This document shows, one piece after another, positions 1 to 9,408 of a stretch of 64,000 nt of DNA. This DNA comes from RFSX01 sp965248155. Its GTDB lineage: Bacteria; Bacteroidota; Bacteroidia; Chitinophagales; Saprospiraceae. How positions within the stretch are numbered: position 1 is the first letter of the stretch; each line of letters begins with the position of its first letter. Made by a program: the position numbers and the translations under genes. The stretch is taken from contig CBDFIO010000002.1 in assembly GCA_965248155.1 (NCBI GenBank), positions 1,674,001-1,738,000 of the forward strand, given 5' to 3'. Below the pieces are notes generated by a model, which saw only the letters and a program-made list of their open reading frames with translations, was not told the DNA's origin and did not search any database.

Positions 1-32
1 TTGTCAAGAAAAACATCAAAATTCATATTTAT

Positions 33-1290
33 CTATACAAGAATGGATTCCGCTACGATAAAACTTATTACTGCAAATATGACCCCTAAAGCAAAAATTG
101 AGAGGGACTTACGGATATTTTTATACTTCTTATCAAGCGTTTTTCCAAGAAAGTATAAGTCTTTTATCATTGAAGAATATAGAAAGTCCTGGTCTTTCAA
201 CATTTGGAGCATCCCCCATTCGTAATCACGTAAACTCATACTATTGTAATTGCCAAAATATAACAAGTTGCCTTGTTTTTCACGGACATCTTTTTCGGTA
301 AATTTTCCATGTGTTTTTTCAGGCCTAATGGCTAGGATTGCAAAAACAATGGATAAGGTAGAGGCGATCATCATAACGTTTAATGGCAGCGTCTCCAAAC
401 TAATAGCGAATTCATCACCGAAAATATTTCCAATGATTAATGATAAAATAACTGCATTGACAGAAATCATGATATTGGATTTTCGGTCCACCATCTCGCT
501 TAAAGTATAGTGATTTCTGGATGTCGTTCGAAACATAGTTTGAATCCCTCTGTTGTCTCGTCCTTGGACCGCTCTTAAATTTCCTTTTAACTTCTTCAAT
601 TCTTCATCGTCTATCCCCAGTTCTGTTCTAAGAACGGCATCCTCTTTTTTCCTTATGTCCTTTCGCTCTTTCACCAACTTCGCTAACATGCTTTCCTTAT
701 TCGGTCTTAAATCTCGAAGGGCATAATCTGTATAGTATTTGTGTTCACTAAGTTGTCGAATGGCATAATCATAAAAGTCTATCTTACTGGCATCCTTTAT
801 ATGGCAGAGCAGAAGTTCTTCATAAAATTTTCTGATTGATTTCTTAGACTTTGTGCTGGCATAGTCTATATACAGCGCATCAGAAAGAATCTGTGCAGGA
901 ACTCAATTCGTCTGTGTTATAAGGATTCATTTCTTCAATTAGTCCGAGCACCTGTGCCTTTCCTACTGGTGAAAAATTAATTTGGATTAAAAAAGAATCA
1001 GCAAGTTTTATGCTGTGTTTATATATCTTTTGTAAGAAATCAATATATGATTCTGAAGGGGTGAATTCACTTAATTCGGATAAGCCTAGATTCGAAAGCC
1101 ATGCAGCTAAAAGAATAATAGTTTTTTGATCATCTGTTTGATCTTCTGATAAGCTAATGGAATTTGCAGCTTCAACGACTCTGTATTGATGTCCGATTTC
1201 ATGAAATACAATACGATCAGAAAATTCATTTGTGATTTTTCCAATTACATGAAGTTCCGCCTTTTCTAAAATCTCACTTTGCATAGACAA
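33..1290 (-). pseudogene. HD domain-PycTM (Pycsar effector-like) membrane protein, frameshifted
   Basis: Two reading frames together encode one protein of about 417 residues. The first (1290 to a stop at 880-882) is an HD-like domain; the second is open from 902 down to 33 and continues it (PAQILSDALYIDYAS follows NTDELSS), so a one-base shift lies between 883 and 902. The C-terminal part has three membrane segments (around SNIMISVNAVILSLIIG, MMIASTLSIVFAIL and LSIFALGVIFAVISF), matching the PycTM/DUF5706 membrane effector domain of Pycsar-type anti-phage systems. In the HD part the His of the first motif is kept (FHEIGHQYRVVEAA), but the HD dyad reads SN (LAAWLSNLG) and the later DADL-like site reads DALY, so phosphohydrolase activity is doubtful. 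No nucleotide cyclase is visible. It lies 40 bp downstream of ftcD on the same strand. Family from recognition of motifs; function is inference. Confidence 0.72.
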
Positions 1291-1330
1291 AAATTAATAC
1301 TTCTAAAAATAGTTATTTAGATGGTTGGAT

Positions 1331-3025
1331 TTAACTATTTATCAAACTGCCCACAATATTGAGTACTTCATCTCTTTTCTTTTGGGCCTCCTCAAGTATA
1401 TCTTGTGCTGATTTAATTTTTTGCTTCACGTATGCTTTATCATCGAAATCTTTACAATTAATTTCTACGTTAAGGAAAGCGCCATGTATTGCAGTATAAG
1501 CACACAGAGCTCCGACTCCTGCATCTGAAGCAGAAGCTGGATTTCCTTTGCTTCCCATCGCCACCAATAATTCAAATGATGATAATGCTTTTTCCATTAT
1601 TCTAAATGGCACTTCAATTGCATTTTTTGTAGCTTCTGAAATAGCATTTTTGCGTTGCTTTTTTTCTTCATCATTAGCTTTAGGTAGTCTTATTGCAGAT
1701 ATAATATCATTAAATGCATGTGTATCCTCATCAACCAGAAGAATCAAGTCCTCTTTGATAGATTGCCCCCGGGAAGCTATCTCTGAAAATTCAGCCCATC
1801 TGTCATCCCAACCTCTTTTGTGTGAAGACAGGTTAGCAACCATTGTGCCCAGGGAAACACCTAAGGCTCCAACATATGCTGAAATGCTCCCTCCTCCGGG
1901 TGCCGGGCTTTCCGAAGCAGTTTCATTTGCAAATTCATACAAACTCATATTGATCAAAGGCCGATTGTCTTTTTCTTCCAACAAGTATTCAATAACTTTC
2001 TTTTTAGGGTCAAATGGTCCTAACTCATCAAGCCCCAATGATTTAACAGCGATATGAATTATAGCTTCTTCTGATATTCCAATTGATCTCTCTTGTTTCT
2101 GTAAAAAATACTTCCCTGCATCAAGTAAAACTTTCTTCGGAACTAAGCCCACCAATTCAGAGCCTGTAACGCGCATTCCTCTTTCATTCGCAGATTGTCG
2201 TACTTCTTCGAAGGCTTTATGTAGTGTGGTCACCTTGATATCTGTAAGGTTCATGGATATCTGAGCAATTCCATATTCTTCAATAAACCAACCTATCGCT
2301 TTGACAGATTTTAGCTTCCCCGGAATTCTGATGGCATTGCTTTCTTCATCACGAACAATGACGCCGGTCACAGGATTTCCAGTTCTTTTTATCCTTCCGT
2401 TCTCCCTAACATCAAAAGCGATAGCATTTGCTCTTCTTACAGAAGTTGTATTCAAATTAACATTGTATGCAACTAAAAAATCTCTTGCTCCTATCGCCGT
2501 TGCTCCACTTTGTGGATTGAATTCTGCAGTACCATAATCAGGTTTCCACTCCGGGTCTTTGAGTTTGGATTCAAGCCCTTCATATTCTCCTGCACGGATT
2601 GTAGCCAGATTTTTCCTCTCTGGACTTTTAGCTGCGGATTCATATAGGAAAACCGGAATGCCTAATTCTGTTCCAACTTTCATTGCCAATTTTTCAGCAT
2701 ATTCAACTGTTTCTTTCATGCTAATATTCGCAATTGGAATTAATGGACATACATCTGTTGCTCCCATTCTAGGGTGCTCTCCTTTATGCTCTCCCATATT
2801 AATCAATTCAGCGGCTTTCTTAATAGCAAAAAATGCAGCTTCAATCACTGCATCTGGCTCTCCAACAAAAGTAACTACTGTTCTATTTGTGGCTTTACCC
2901 GGGTCTACATCTAAAAGTTGAACTTGATCGATTTTCTCAATTTCATCAGTAATCTCCTTTATTGTGTCCATATTAACACCCTCACTAAAATTAGGAACAC
3001 ACTCAATTAACTTTCTTGCCGACAT
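1331..3025 (-). CDS. ftcD: Glutamate formimidoyltransferase-cyclodeaminase fusion
   Basis: Last step of histidine degradation to glutamate plus recovery of the one-carbon unit: transfers the formimino group of N-formimino-glutamate to tetrahydrofolate, then releases ammonia to give methenyl-THF, in the cytoplasm. At 564 residues it is the fused form: formiminotransferase N and C subdomains (about 1-330, opening ECVPNFSEGVNMDTIKE, active-site region HKGEHPRMGATDV at 80-92) followed by a cyclodeaminase domain (about 350-564, with SPAPGGGSISAYVGALG). Length and both domains look complete. Start is the ATG at 3025, with a TAnnTTTG element just upstream. No other hut genes are visible here. Well supported. 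Confidence 0.95.
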   Translation of the reverse strand: MSARKLIECVPNFSEGVNMDTIKEITDEIEKIDQVQLLDVDPGKATNRTVVTFVGEPDAVIEAAFFAIKKAAELINMGEHKGEHPRMGATDVCPLIPIANISMKETVEYAEKLAMKVGTELGIPVFLYESAAKSPERKNLATIRAGEYEGLESKLKDPEWKPDYGTAEFNPQSGATAIGARDFLVAYNVNLNTTSVRRANAIAFDVRENGRIKRTGNPVTGVIVRDEESNAIRIPGKLKSVKAIGWFIEEYGIAQISMNLTDIKVTTLHKAFEEVRQSANERGMRVTGSELVGLVPKKVLLDAGKYFLQKQERSIGISEEAIIHIAVKSLGLDELGPFDPKKKVIEYLLEEKDNRPLINMSLYEFANETASESPAPGGGSISAYVGALGVSLGTMVANLSSHKRGWDDRWAEFSEIASRGQSIKEDLILLVDEDTHAFNDIISAIRLPKANDEEKKQRKNAISEATKNAIEVPFRIMEKALSSFELLVAMGSKGNPASASDAGVGALCAYTAIHGAFLNVEINCKDFDDKAYVKQKIKSAQDILEEAQKKRDEVLNIVGSLINS

Positions 3026-3044
3026 TTCTTGTTTGATTTTAAAG

Positions 3045-3052
3045 CAAAAGTA
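3045..3052 (-). promoter_or_regulatory. Bacteroidota-type -7 element for ftcD
   Basis: Read on the minus strand this is TACTTTTG, an exact match to the TAnnTTTG consensus of Bacteroidota housekeeping promoters, 20 bp before the ftcD ATG. A -33 TTTG at the usual distance is not clear. Confidence 0.55.
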
Positions 3053-3130
3053 TATGTATTTTTATCTGACAAGAAATTTTAACCGTCTAATATCAAACGT
3101 TTAATTAAATATCTGGGGATTTTTCTATTC

Positions 3131-4534
3131 TTGATTCCAATGACTTCAAGTGGACAAGAGGTTAGTATTTCTTCAGATCTCAATGTTCGGGGATATTTTT
3201 CATATGACTTATTGGGTAAAATTGATGATCGAATACTCGTGTATCGTGATCGTGGATTTAATAAAGAAATCGATGTTTTTAACCAAGAGTTGGAACATAC
3301 TCAATTTGCCGAAATATTCTTTGAAAAGAAAAAGGTTGATGTTTTCAGTGTAATGGGTTTGGATTCCGTGTTTCAGTTGCTGTATGGTTACTTTGACAAA
3401 GACACTATGTTTTTTAAGATGAAGAGATATAATAAAGGCGTCGTCTTAAAGGATAGTAGTACTTTTTTGAAAATGCATAAAAAGAATATCCGCAAAAGGA
3501 TATCGGCAGCAGTATCTGAAAACAAAGACAAAATATTACTATATACTATAGATCCACAAGAGCGTCTAATAATGCTTCTTTATGATAACATTACTAAAAG
3601 ATTAATATACGACAGGAAAATACATGTAGACAAATTAGACTTAAGAAATGATATTAGGGAGATAGTTGTCACTGACGATGGTCATGTTATTATAGTCTTC
3701 AAGGAAGAGAAAAAATTCAAAGAAGGACAAGATAAGCTTCATTTAATTGTTGTCAGTCCTTCGTCAAAGCAGTATAGAGACATCAGAATGGATTTCAGTA
3801 GTTTTTATCGACAGAACTATTTTTTAGATTTTGATAACCTCAATAAAAGACTCATCCTTTGTGGAATCTATTCAGACAAGGTCGGTAAAGAGCCTAAAGG
3901 ATATTATTTTATAAATAAACATTTGTCAGCCCTTACTGGAAATGAAACTGTTTACTTTTTAGATTTTGATTCCAGCCTTCACAATGAATTGCTTCACGGG
4001 AAAAAGAAAAAAAGTGAAATCTTCGAGGATTTAGAAATAAAGGAAGTCATTAATAGGAATGATGGAGGCTTTCTTATAGTTTCAGAAATTTCTCGTGAAT
4101 TTTCAAGACGTAATCCTTACAATAATAGTTATGCTAGAAGTTCTTACAATGGGTATTCCAGAAGAGGATGGATAGATTATTATAATGATGATGTATTAAT
4201 CTCTAATATAGACGGAAATAATAATGAACTATGGACAGAAGTCCTTTACAAAAAACAATTTTCGCAAGACGACGAAGCGGTTTATTCTTCTTTCTTTGTT
4301 ATGAAAACTCCATCAAGGATGCGAATCATTTATAATGATGAGATTAAAAAAAGTAATACTGTAAGCGAATACATCATGGATCCGACGGGCCAAATAGCAA
4401 GAAATAGTTTATTAAGTACCGAATATCAAAACATGAAATTGCGCTTTCAGGATGCACTACAATTAAGCTCTAATTCAATTCTTGTGCCCAGCGAAAAAAA
4501 TTATAACCTTAACCTTGTCCAAATAACCTATTGA
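3131..4534 (+). CDS. Secreted protein of unknown function
   Basis: 467 residues from a TTG at 3131, but the reading frame is open back to a stop at 3080-3082 and the codons from 3092 (ATC) encode a textbook signal peptide: basic IKRLIKY then hydrophobic LGIFLFLIP before SSGQE. No ATG, GTG or TTG exists in that stretch, so the natural start is probably at 3092 and either uses ATC or has lost its ATG. The body is hydrophilic, rich in Lys, Asp and beta-strand-like segments with a Tyr/Asn/Ser-rich patch (about residues 325-350); no domain or T9SS tail is recognised. It is divergent from ftcD and 43 bp ahead of gpx. Function unknown. Confidence 0.7.
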   Translation: MIPMTSSGQEVSISSDLNVRGYFSYDLLGKIDDRILVYRDRGFNKEIDVFNQELEHTQFAEIFFEKKKVDVFSVMGLDSVFQLLYGYFDKDTMFFKMKRYNKGVVLKDSSTFLKMHKKNIRKRISAAVSENKDKILLYTIDPQERLIMLLYDNITKRLIYDRKIHVDKLDLRNDIREIVVTDDGHVIIVFKEEKKFKEGQDKLHLIVVSPSSKQYRDIRMDFSSFYRQNYFLDFDNLNKRLILCGIYSDKVGKEPKGYYFINKHLSALTGNETVYFLDFDSSLHNELLHGKKKKSEIFEDLEIKEVINRNDGGFLIVSEISREFSRRNPYNNSYARSSYNGYSRRGWIDYYNDDVLISNIDGNNNELWTEVLYKKQFSQDDEAVYSSFFVMKTPSRMRIIYNDEIKKSNTVSEYIMDPTGQIARNSLLSTEYQNMKLRFQDALQLSSNSILVPSEKNYNLNLVQITY

Positions 4535-4577
4535 ATTATTCAACTTAGTTGAACAGTATCTTGATTAAATAAATTTA

Positions 4578-5129
4578 ATGTCTTATATAGTTATAGCTAT
4601 GATCTTATTAATTCTAGTTTTTGCACTTTTGAACACCCCTCATGCAGTACCTTCACACTCTATTCATGAATTTAATATCCGCGCTCTTAATAGCGAGAAA
4701 CAAATAAATTTTAAAGATTTTGAAGGTAAGAAAATCTTGATTGTAAATGTGGCTTCAAAATGTGGTTTCACCTATCAATATGAAGGCATGGAAAAGTTAT
4801 ACAATACTTTCAAAGAAAAATTGGTCGTTGTTGGATTTCCTTGCAACCAATTCCTAATGCAAGAACCCGGTTCTGAGGAAAAGATAGCACAGTTTTGTTC
4901 TACTGAATATGGCGTATCCTTTCCTATGACAGTAAAAATTAAGGTAAAAGGCAGAGACAAACATCCAATCTATTCGTGGCTAACTTCTAAAGCCCTAAAT
5001 GGAAAAGCAGATTACAGTATCAGCTGGAATTTCAATAAATTCCTTCTTGATGAAGACGGTAAAATTCTAGAATATTTTGGTTCAAAAGTGAAACCAATGG
5101 ATGAGCAGATCACCAAGTATCTTAATTAA
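4578..5129 (+). CDS. Glutathione peroxidase family protein, membrane-anchored
   Basis: Thiol peroxidase of the GPx/BtuE family reducing hydroperoxides, in bacteria usually with thioredoxin as donor. The three family blocks are present: VNVASKCGFT with the peroxidatic Cys62, VGFPCNQF, and ISWNFNKFLLDEDG. A hydrophobic segment at residues 3-18 should place it as a signal anchor on the periplasmic side of the inner membrane. Length 183 fits the family plus the anchor. A perfect 7-bp inverted repeat (4539-4553) lies between it and the preceding gene. Convergent with the polyprenyl synthase gene. Confidence 0.92.
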   Translation: MSYIVIAMILLILVFALLNTPHAVPSHSIHEFNIRALNSEKQINFKDFEGKKILIVNVASKCGFTYQYEGMEKLYNTFKEKLVVVGFPCNQFLMQEPGSEEKIAQFCSTEYGVSFPMTVKIKVKGRDKHPIYSWLTSKALNGKADYSISWNFNKFLLDEDGKILEYFGSKVKPMDEQITKYLN

Positions 5130-5140
5130 TACCCGGGGCT

Positions 5141-6118
5141 CTATTTCTCCCTATCGATAACATAATCTACAATTTGTTTTAACGCAAGTTTAGCATCAGA
5201 TTCAGGAAAAGTATCTAGAATCTCCATGGCTTTCAATCTATATGTCTTCATAGCGTTTTCTGCATATTCAAGACCACCTTTGAGTTTTACAAATTGAATG
5301 ACATGCTTTATTACTTTTGGTTTTGTACTGTTCTTTTTGATACTATAAATTATGTCCTTCTTCTCAGAATTACTCGCTTGGGAAAGGGCATAAATTAAAG
5401 GCAATGTCATCTTTTTCTCTTTGATGTCTATTCCTCTTGGTTTTCCTATTGAAGCTTCTCCATAATCAAACAGATCGTCTTTAATCTGAAATGCAGTTCC
5501 AATGGTTTCACCAAATAATCTCATTTTTTCAATTACATTTTCATCTTTGCTAACCGATGCTGCTCCCGCACTGCAGGCAGCAGCAATCAGAGATGCGGTT
5601 TTCTTTTTAATGATATCAAAATAAATCTCTTCCTTAATATCAAGTTTTCTTGCTTTTTCGATTTGCAGTAATTCTCCTTCACTCATTTCTTTAACCGCCT
5701 TTGAGACAATTTGCAAAATTTTATACTCTTCGTTATCCAGGGCAACCAGTAGACCTCTACTTAGAAGGTAATCACCTACCAGCACAGCTATTTTATTCTT
5801 CCACAATGCATTGATAGAAAAGAATCCACGCCTTTCAAGAGAATCATCTACGACGTCATCATGAACTAAAGTCGCCGTATGTAAAAGTTCAACCAAGGAG
5901 GCAGCGTTGTGTGTTGAAGCCCTTATATCTCCCCAGAGTTTCGCCGATAAAAAAACAAACATTGGTCGAACTTGCTTTCCTTTTCGCTGAACAATATAAT
6001 ATGTGATTTTATCAAGAAGGGGAACGTTAGACTTCATCGAACTTCTAAAGTGTTTCTCAAATAGTTTGAGATCCTGCTCAATAGGAGCTTTAATTTGCTT
6101 TAGGCTGGACGAAGACAT
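5141..6118 (-). CDS. Long-chain polyprenyl diphosphate synthase
   Basis: Trans-prenyltransferase condensing isopentenyl diphosphate onto allylic diphosphates; the 325-residue size and the lack of a bulky residue cluster before the first Asp-rich motif fit a long-chain (octaprenyl/heptaprenyl) enzyme, probably providing the menaquinone side chain (inference). First Asp-rich motif DDVVD at 87-91 (LVHDDVVDDSLERRG), KGKQVRP at 46-52 for IPP binding, second motif DDLFD at 214-218 followed by GKPRGIDIKEKKMTLP. Start ATG at 6118. Divergent from aspS. Complete. Confidence 0.93.
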   Translation of the reverse strand: MSSSSLKQIKAPIEQDLKLFEKHFRSSMKSNVPLLDKITYYIVQRKGKQVRPMFVFLSAKLWGDIRASTHNAASLVELLHTATLVHDDVVDDSLERRGFFSINALWKNKIAVLVGDYLLSRGLLVALDNEEYKILQIVSKAVKEMSEGELLQIEKARKLDIKEEIYFDIIKKKTASLIAAACSAGAASVSKDENVIEKMRLFGETIGTAFQIKDDLFDYGEASIGKPRGIDIKEKKMTLPLIYALSQASNSEKKDIIYSIKKNSTKPKVIKHVIQFVKLKGGLEYAENAMKTYRLKAMEILDTFPESDAKLALKQIVDYVIDREK

Positions 6119-6213
6119 TTTAATTTTTCGTTTGGGGAGTCAATATACAGAGCATAATTGTACTAACAATCCGAATAAAAAAAAGTTGGTGAGTTTTCGA
6201 AAGAGGGAAATTG

Positions 6214-6221
6214 TATTTTTG
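6214..6221 (+). promoter_or_regulatory. Bacteroidota-type -7 element for aspS
   Basis: TATTTTTG fits TAnnTTTG exactly and lies 25 bp before the aspS ATG. No good -33 element is seen. Confidence 0.5.
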
Positions 6222-6246
6222 CAGACTTAAATGAATACTTAAGACT

Positions 6247-8025
6247 ATGTACAGATCGCATAATTGTGGTGAATTAAGAATAGATAATATTGATCAGTCT
6301 GTAACACTATCCGGCTGGGTTCAAAATAGCAGAGATCTTGGAGGTCTAACCTTTGTAGATTTACGAGATAGATATGGTATAACTCAACTTGTTTTTAATA
6401 TGGATGAAAATCCGGAATTAACAGAAAAAGCAAGAAAACTGGGAAGAGAATTTGTTATTAGAGCTACAGGAATCGTCAAAGAAAGAAGTAGCAAAAACCC
6501 CAAACGTCCAACAGGAGAAATAGAAATTGATGTTAAGACACTTGAGGTCTTGAATCCTTCAAAAACACCTCCATTTACAATCGAAGATGAATCCGATGGC
6601 GGAGAAGAACTTCGAATGCGATATCGATATCTTGATTTAAGACGCGTCCCGCTAAAAGAAAATATAATATTCAGATCGCGCTTGGCTATTGAGACACGAA
6701 AGCATCTTTCTGAATCGGGTTTCATCGAAGTTGAAACACCCAATCTCATTAAAAGTACTCCTGAAGGTGCTCGGGGCTTTGTAGTTCCCAGCAGGATGAA
6801 CCCGGGAGAATTTTATGCACTTCCTCAATCTCCACAAACTTTCAAACAGATATTGATGGTTGCAGGTCTGGATAAGTATTTTCAGATCGTTAAATGCTTT
6901 AGAGATGAAGACCTTAGAGCCGACAGACAACCGGAGTTTACCCAGATAGATTGCGAGATGTCTTATGTGACAAGAGATCAAATTCTTGATACCTTCGAAG
7001 GGCTGACTAAACATTTATTCAAAACCATGCTCGATATAAGCTTGGAAGACTTTCCTAAAATGTCCTATGACGAAGCAATGGAAAGATTTGGAAGCGATAA
7101 GCCCGATCTCAGGTTTGGAATGGAATTCATAAACTATACAGATACCGTAAAAGGGAAAGGATTCGGTGTTTTTGATAATTCAGAATTTATCGCGGGTATA
7201 TGTGCTAGTGGCATTGCAGAATCCTACTCCAATAAAGATCTTAAGAATCTAACCGAATGGTTGCAAAGACCTCAGATAGGGGCTAAAGGTCTGGTATATG
7301 TCAAATGGAACGCCGATGATAGTATCAAATCAACAGTAGGCAAGTTTTATAGCGATGATCAGCTGCGTCAATGGTTATATGAAGCCAATGCTCAAAAAGG
7401 AGATATTATTTTTCTTTTGTGTGGTGAAAAAGAAAAAACTCAAAAACAGCTTAATGAATTAAGATTAGAAATGGGTCGTAAGATGGGCTTGATGAACCCC
7501 GGCGATTTTAAACCATTATGGGTTGTTGATTTTCCTCTCTTGGAATGGGATGAAGATTCAGAAAGATTCCATGCTATGCACCACCCTTTTACCTCTCCAA
7601 AAAATGAAGACAAAGATCGAATGTTAACAGGAGATCATGAAACAATGAAAAGTCTAAGGGCTGATGCTTATGACCTAGTAATAAATGGTTCAGAAATAGG
7701 TGGAGGCTCGGTGAGAATTCATGATCGAGAGTTGCAATCCAAGAATTTTGATCTTTTGGGATTCACCAAAGAAGAGGCAGAAGCACAATTTGGTTTCTTA
7801 TTAGGGGCCTTTGAGTATGGTGCACCTCCTCATGGTGGTATCGCTTTTGGATTCGATAGATTGTGTGCTGTAATGAATGGCCAGAATTCGATCAGAGATT
7901 TTATAGCCTTTCCTAAGAATACCAGCGGAAGAGATATGATGATTGATGCACCATCCCCCGTAGATACAACTCAACTTGATGAATTGAATTTATCACTTAA
8001 ACAAATCACTAAGGTCGATAAATAG
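6247..8025 (+). CDS. aspS: Aspartate-tRNA ligase
   Basis: Class IIb aminoacyl-tRNA synthetase charging tRNA-Asp in the cytoplasm. 592 residues, the usual length of the bacterial type: N-terminal OB-fold anticodon-binding domain (VTLSGWVQNSRDLGG), catalytic core with motif 2 (FRDEDLRADRQPEFTQID), the bacterial GAD insertion in the middle, and motif 3 near the C-terminus (GAPPHGGIAFGFDRL). Starts at the ATG at 6247 with a promoter-like element just upstream and stands alone as a transcription unit. Intact, with no sign of damage. Confidence 0.97.
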   Translation: MYRSHNCGELRIDNIDQSVTLSGWVQNSRDLGGLTFVDLRDRYGITQLVFNMDENPELTEKARKLGREFVIRATGIVKERSSKNPKRPTGEIEIDVKTLEVLNPSKTPPFTIEDESDGGEELRMRYRYLDLRRVPLKENIIFRSRLAIETRKHLSESGFIEVETPNLIKSTPEGARGFVVPSRMNPGEFYALPQSPQTFKQILMVAGLDKYFQIVKCFRDEDLRADRQPEFTQIDCEMSYVTRDQILDTFEGLTKHLFKTMLDISLEDFPKMSYDEAMERFGSDKPDLRFGMEFINYTDTVKGKGFGVFDNSEFIAGICASGIAESYSNKDLKNLTEWLQRPQIGAKGLVYVKWNADDSIKSTVGKFYSDDQLRQWLYEANAQKGDIIFLLCGEKEKTQKQLNELRLEMGRKMGLMNPGDFKPLWVVDFPLLEWDEDSERFHAMHHPFTSPKNEDKDRMLTGDHETMKSLRADAYDLVINGSEIGGGSVRIHDRELQSKNFDLLGFTKEEAEAQFGFLLGAFEYGAPPHGGIAFGFDRLCAVMNGQNSIRDFIAFPKNTSGRDMMIDAPSPVDTTQLDELNLSLKQITKVDK

Positions 8026-8091
8026 GGACTTTTCTAACAAAATCATATATTTTTAGAGATATCTAAATTTATTTTTAAGTAAGTAAAATAT

Positions 8092-8126
8092 TTTGCTGCC
8101 CTATTCAGGTGAAAGTCATAACTTTG
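8092..8126 (+). promoter_or_regulatory. Promoter of odhB (-33 TTTG, -7 TAACTTTG)
   Basis: TTTG at 8092-8095 and TAACTTTG at 8119-8126 separated by 23 bp match the Bacteroidota promoter pattern, 21 bp before the odhB ATG. Confidence 0.6.
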
Positions 8127-8147
8127 CTGTCATAAATGCGCTTATAA

Positions 8148-9398
8148 ATGAGTATTATTGAAATGAAAGTCCCTACCATTGGTGAATCAATCACCGAAGT
8201 AACACTATCACAATGGTTAAAGGGCAATGGTGACTATGTTCTTCTTGATGAACCCATTTGTGAATTTGAATCCGATAAAGCGACACTGGAATTTCCTGCA
8301 GAAGCCTCAGGTAAACTAATTTACGTGGCTAATGAAAACGATGATCTAGAGATCGGTGCTTTAGTAGCAAAGATAGACACCTCCGTTGCCGCACCATCAG
8401 AATCATCAAGCTCGCCGGAAGTCGAGCCCCAAAAAGAAAAAGACTCAGCTTCGGAAATAAACACCCCATCCACTGAATCAGAAGAACATTCCGGATATGC
8501 TGCCGGCCACCCTTCTCTAGCAGCTTCAAAAATATTGAGAGAAGGCAATCTGGATCCTGCACAAGTAAAAGGAAGTGGAAAAGATGGTCGTATACTAAAA
8601 GAAGATGCCCGGAAAGCCGTTCAAAATCAAGACGTATCTGTCAAAAGCTCATCCGGAAACGATAGCTCCCAAATCATTAGTCAAGCCCTTTTCAGCCGCA
8701 ATGAGAGAAAAGAAAAAATGAGCCGAATGCGACGTACAATCGCTTCCCGTTTAGTTTCCGGAAAGAACAACTCCGCAATGCTGACGACCTTTAATGAAGT
8801 AGACATGTCTGCCATTTTTAAATTAAGAAAAACCTATCAGGAAAAATTCGTCGAAAAGTATGGCATCAAGCTAGGATTTATGTCCATTTTTTCGAAGGCC
8901 TGCGCACAAGTATTACTTGAAATGCCGGCAGTGAACGCCTCCCTTGAAAATGATGATCATTTGATTTATCATGATTACGTCGATATATCTATTGCAATCT
9001 CTACTCCTACTGGTCTGGTAGTGCCTCCAATTCACAATGTTGAATCTTTGTCCTTTGCAGATATTGAATTAAAAATCAAAGAATTGGCATTAAAAGCTAG
9101 AGAAGGAAATTTGAGTCTTGATGAAATGAAAGGGGGGACATTTACAATTACAAATGGCGGGATATTCGGGTCTATGTTAAGTACACCTATTTTGAATCAA
9201 CCCCAATCTGCCATTTTAGGAATGCACAATATCATCAATCGACCAGTAGCTATTGATGGAGAAGTAAGCATTCGACCAATGATGTACTTGGCCTTATCCT
9301 ATGATCACCGTGTCATTGACGGAAGCACATCGGTAACGTTTTTAGTTAAGGTAAAAGAGCTTCTAGAAGATCCGATCAAATTATTAATGAACATCTAA
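8148..9398 (+). CDS. odhB: Dihydrolipoyllysine-residue succinyltransferase (2-oxoglutarate dehydrogenase E2)
   Basis: E2 core of the 2-oxoglutarate dehydrogenase complex of the TCA cycle, passing succinyl groups from E1 via lipoyl-lysine to CoA. Order of domains: lipoyl domain (1-80) with the lipoylated Lys44 in ESDKATLEFPA; a Ser/Pro/Glu-rich linker; the E1/E3-binding domain (about 120-157, HPSLAASKILREGNL); the catalytic acyltransferase domain with SYDHRVIDG carrying His387 and Asp391. The lipoyl sequence and the short form with a single lipoyl domain favour succinyltransferase over acetyltransferase. The E1 gene is not adjacent; it must lie elsewhere. Own promoter at 8092-8126; followed after 10 bp by a membrane protein gene. 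Confidence 0.94.
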   Translation: MSIIEMKVPTIGESITEVTLSQWLKGNGDYVLLDEPICEFESDKATLEFPAEASGKLIYVANENDDLEIGALVAKIDTSVAAPSESSSSPEVEPQKEKDSASEINTPSTESEEHSGYAAGHPSLAASKILREGNLDPAQVKGSGKDGRILKEDARKAVQNQDVSVKSSSGNDSSQIISQALFSRNERKEKMSRMRRTIASRLVSGKNNSAMLTTFNEVDMSAIFKLRKTYQEKFVEKYGIKLGFMSIFSKACAQVLLEMPAVNASLENDDHLIYHDYVDISIAISTPTGLVVPPIHNVESLSFADIELKIKELALKAREGNLSLDEMKGGTFTITNGGIFGSMLSTPILNQPQSAILGMHNIINRPVAIDGEVSIRPMMYLALSYDHRVIDGSTSVTFLVKVKELLEDPIKLLMNI

Positions 9399-9408
9399 TT
9401 TATTACAC

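Noticed and set aside
883..902. Programmed ribosomal frameshift in the HD-PycTM gene
   Set aside because: No slippery heptamer or following hairpin at the junction, and the family is normally a single frame.
1548..2057. 169-codon open frame on the plus strand
   Set aside because: Lies wholly inside ftcD on the opposite strand and has no family sense; a shadow of the real gene. The same holds for 2301-2537 and 2559-2921.
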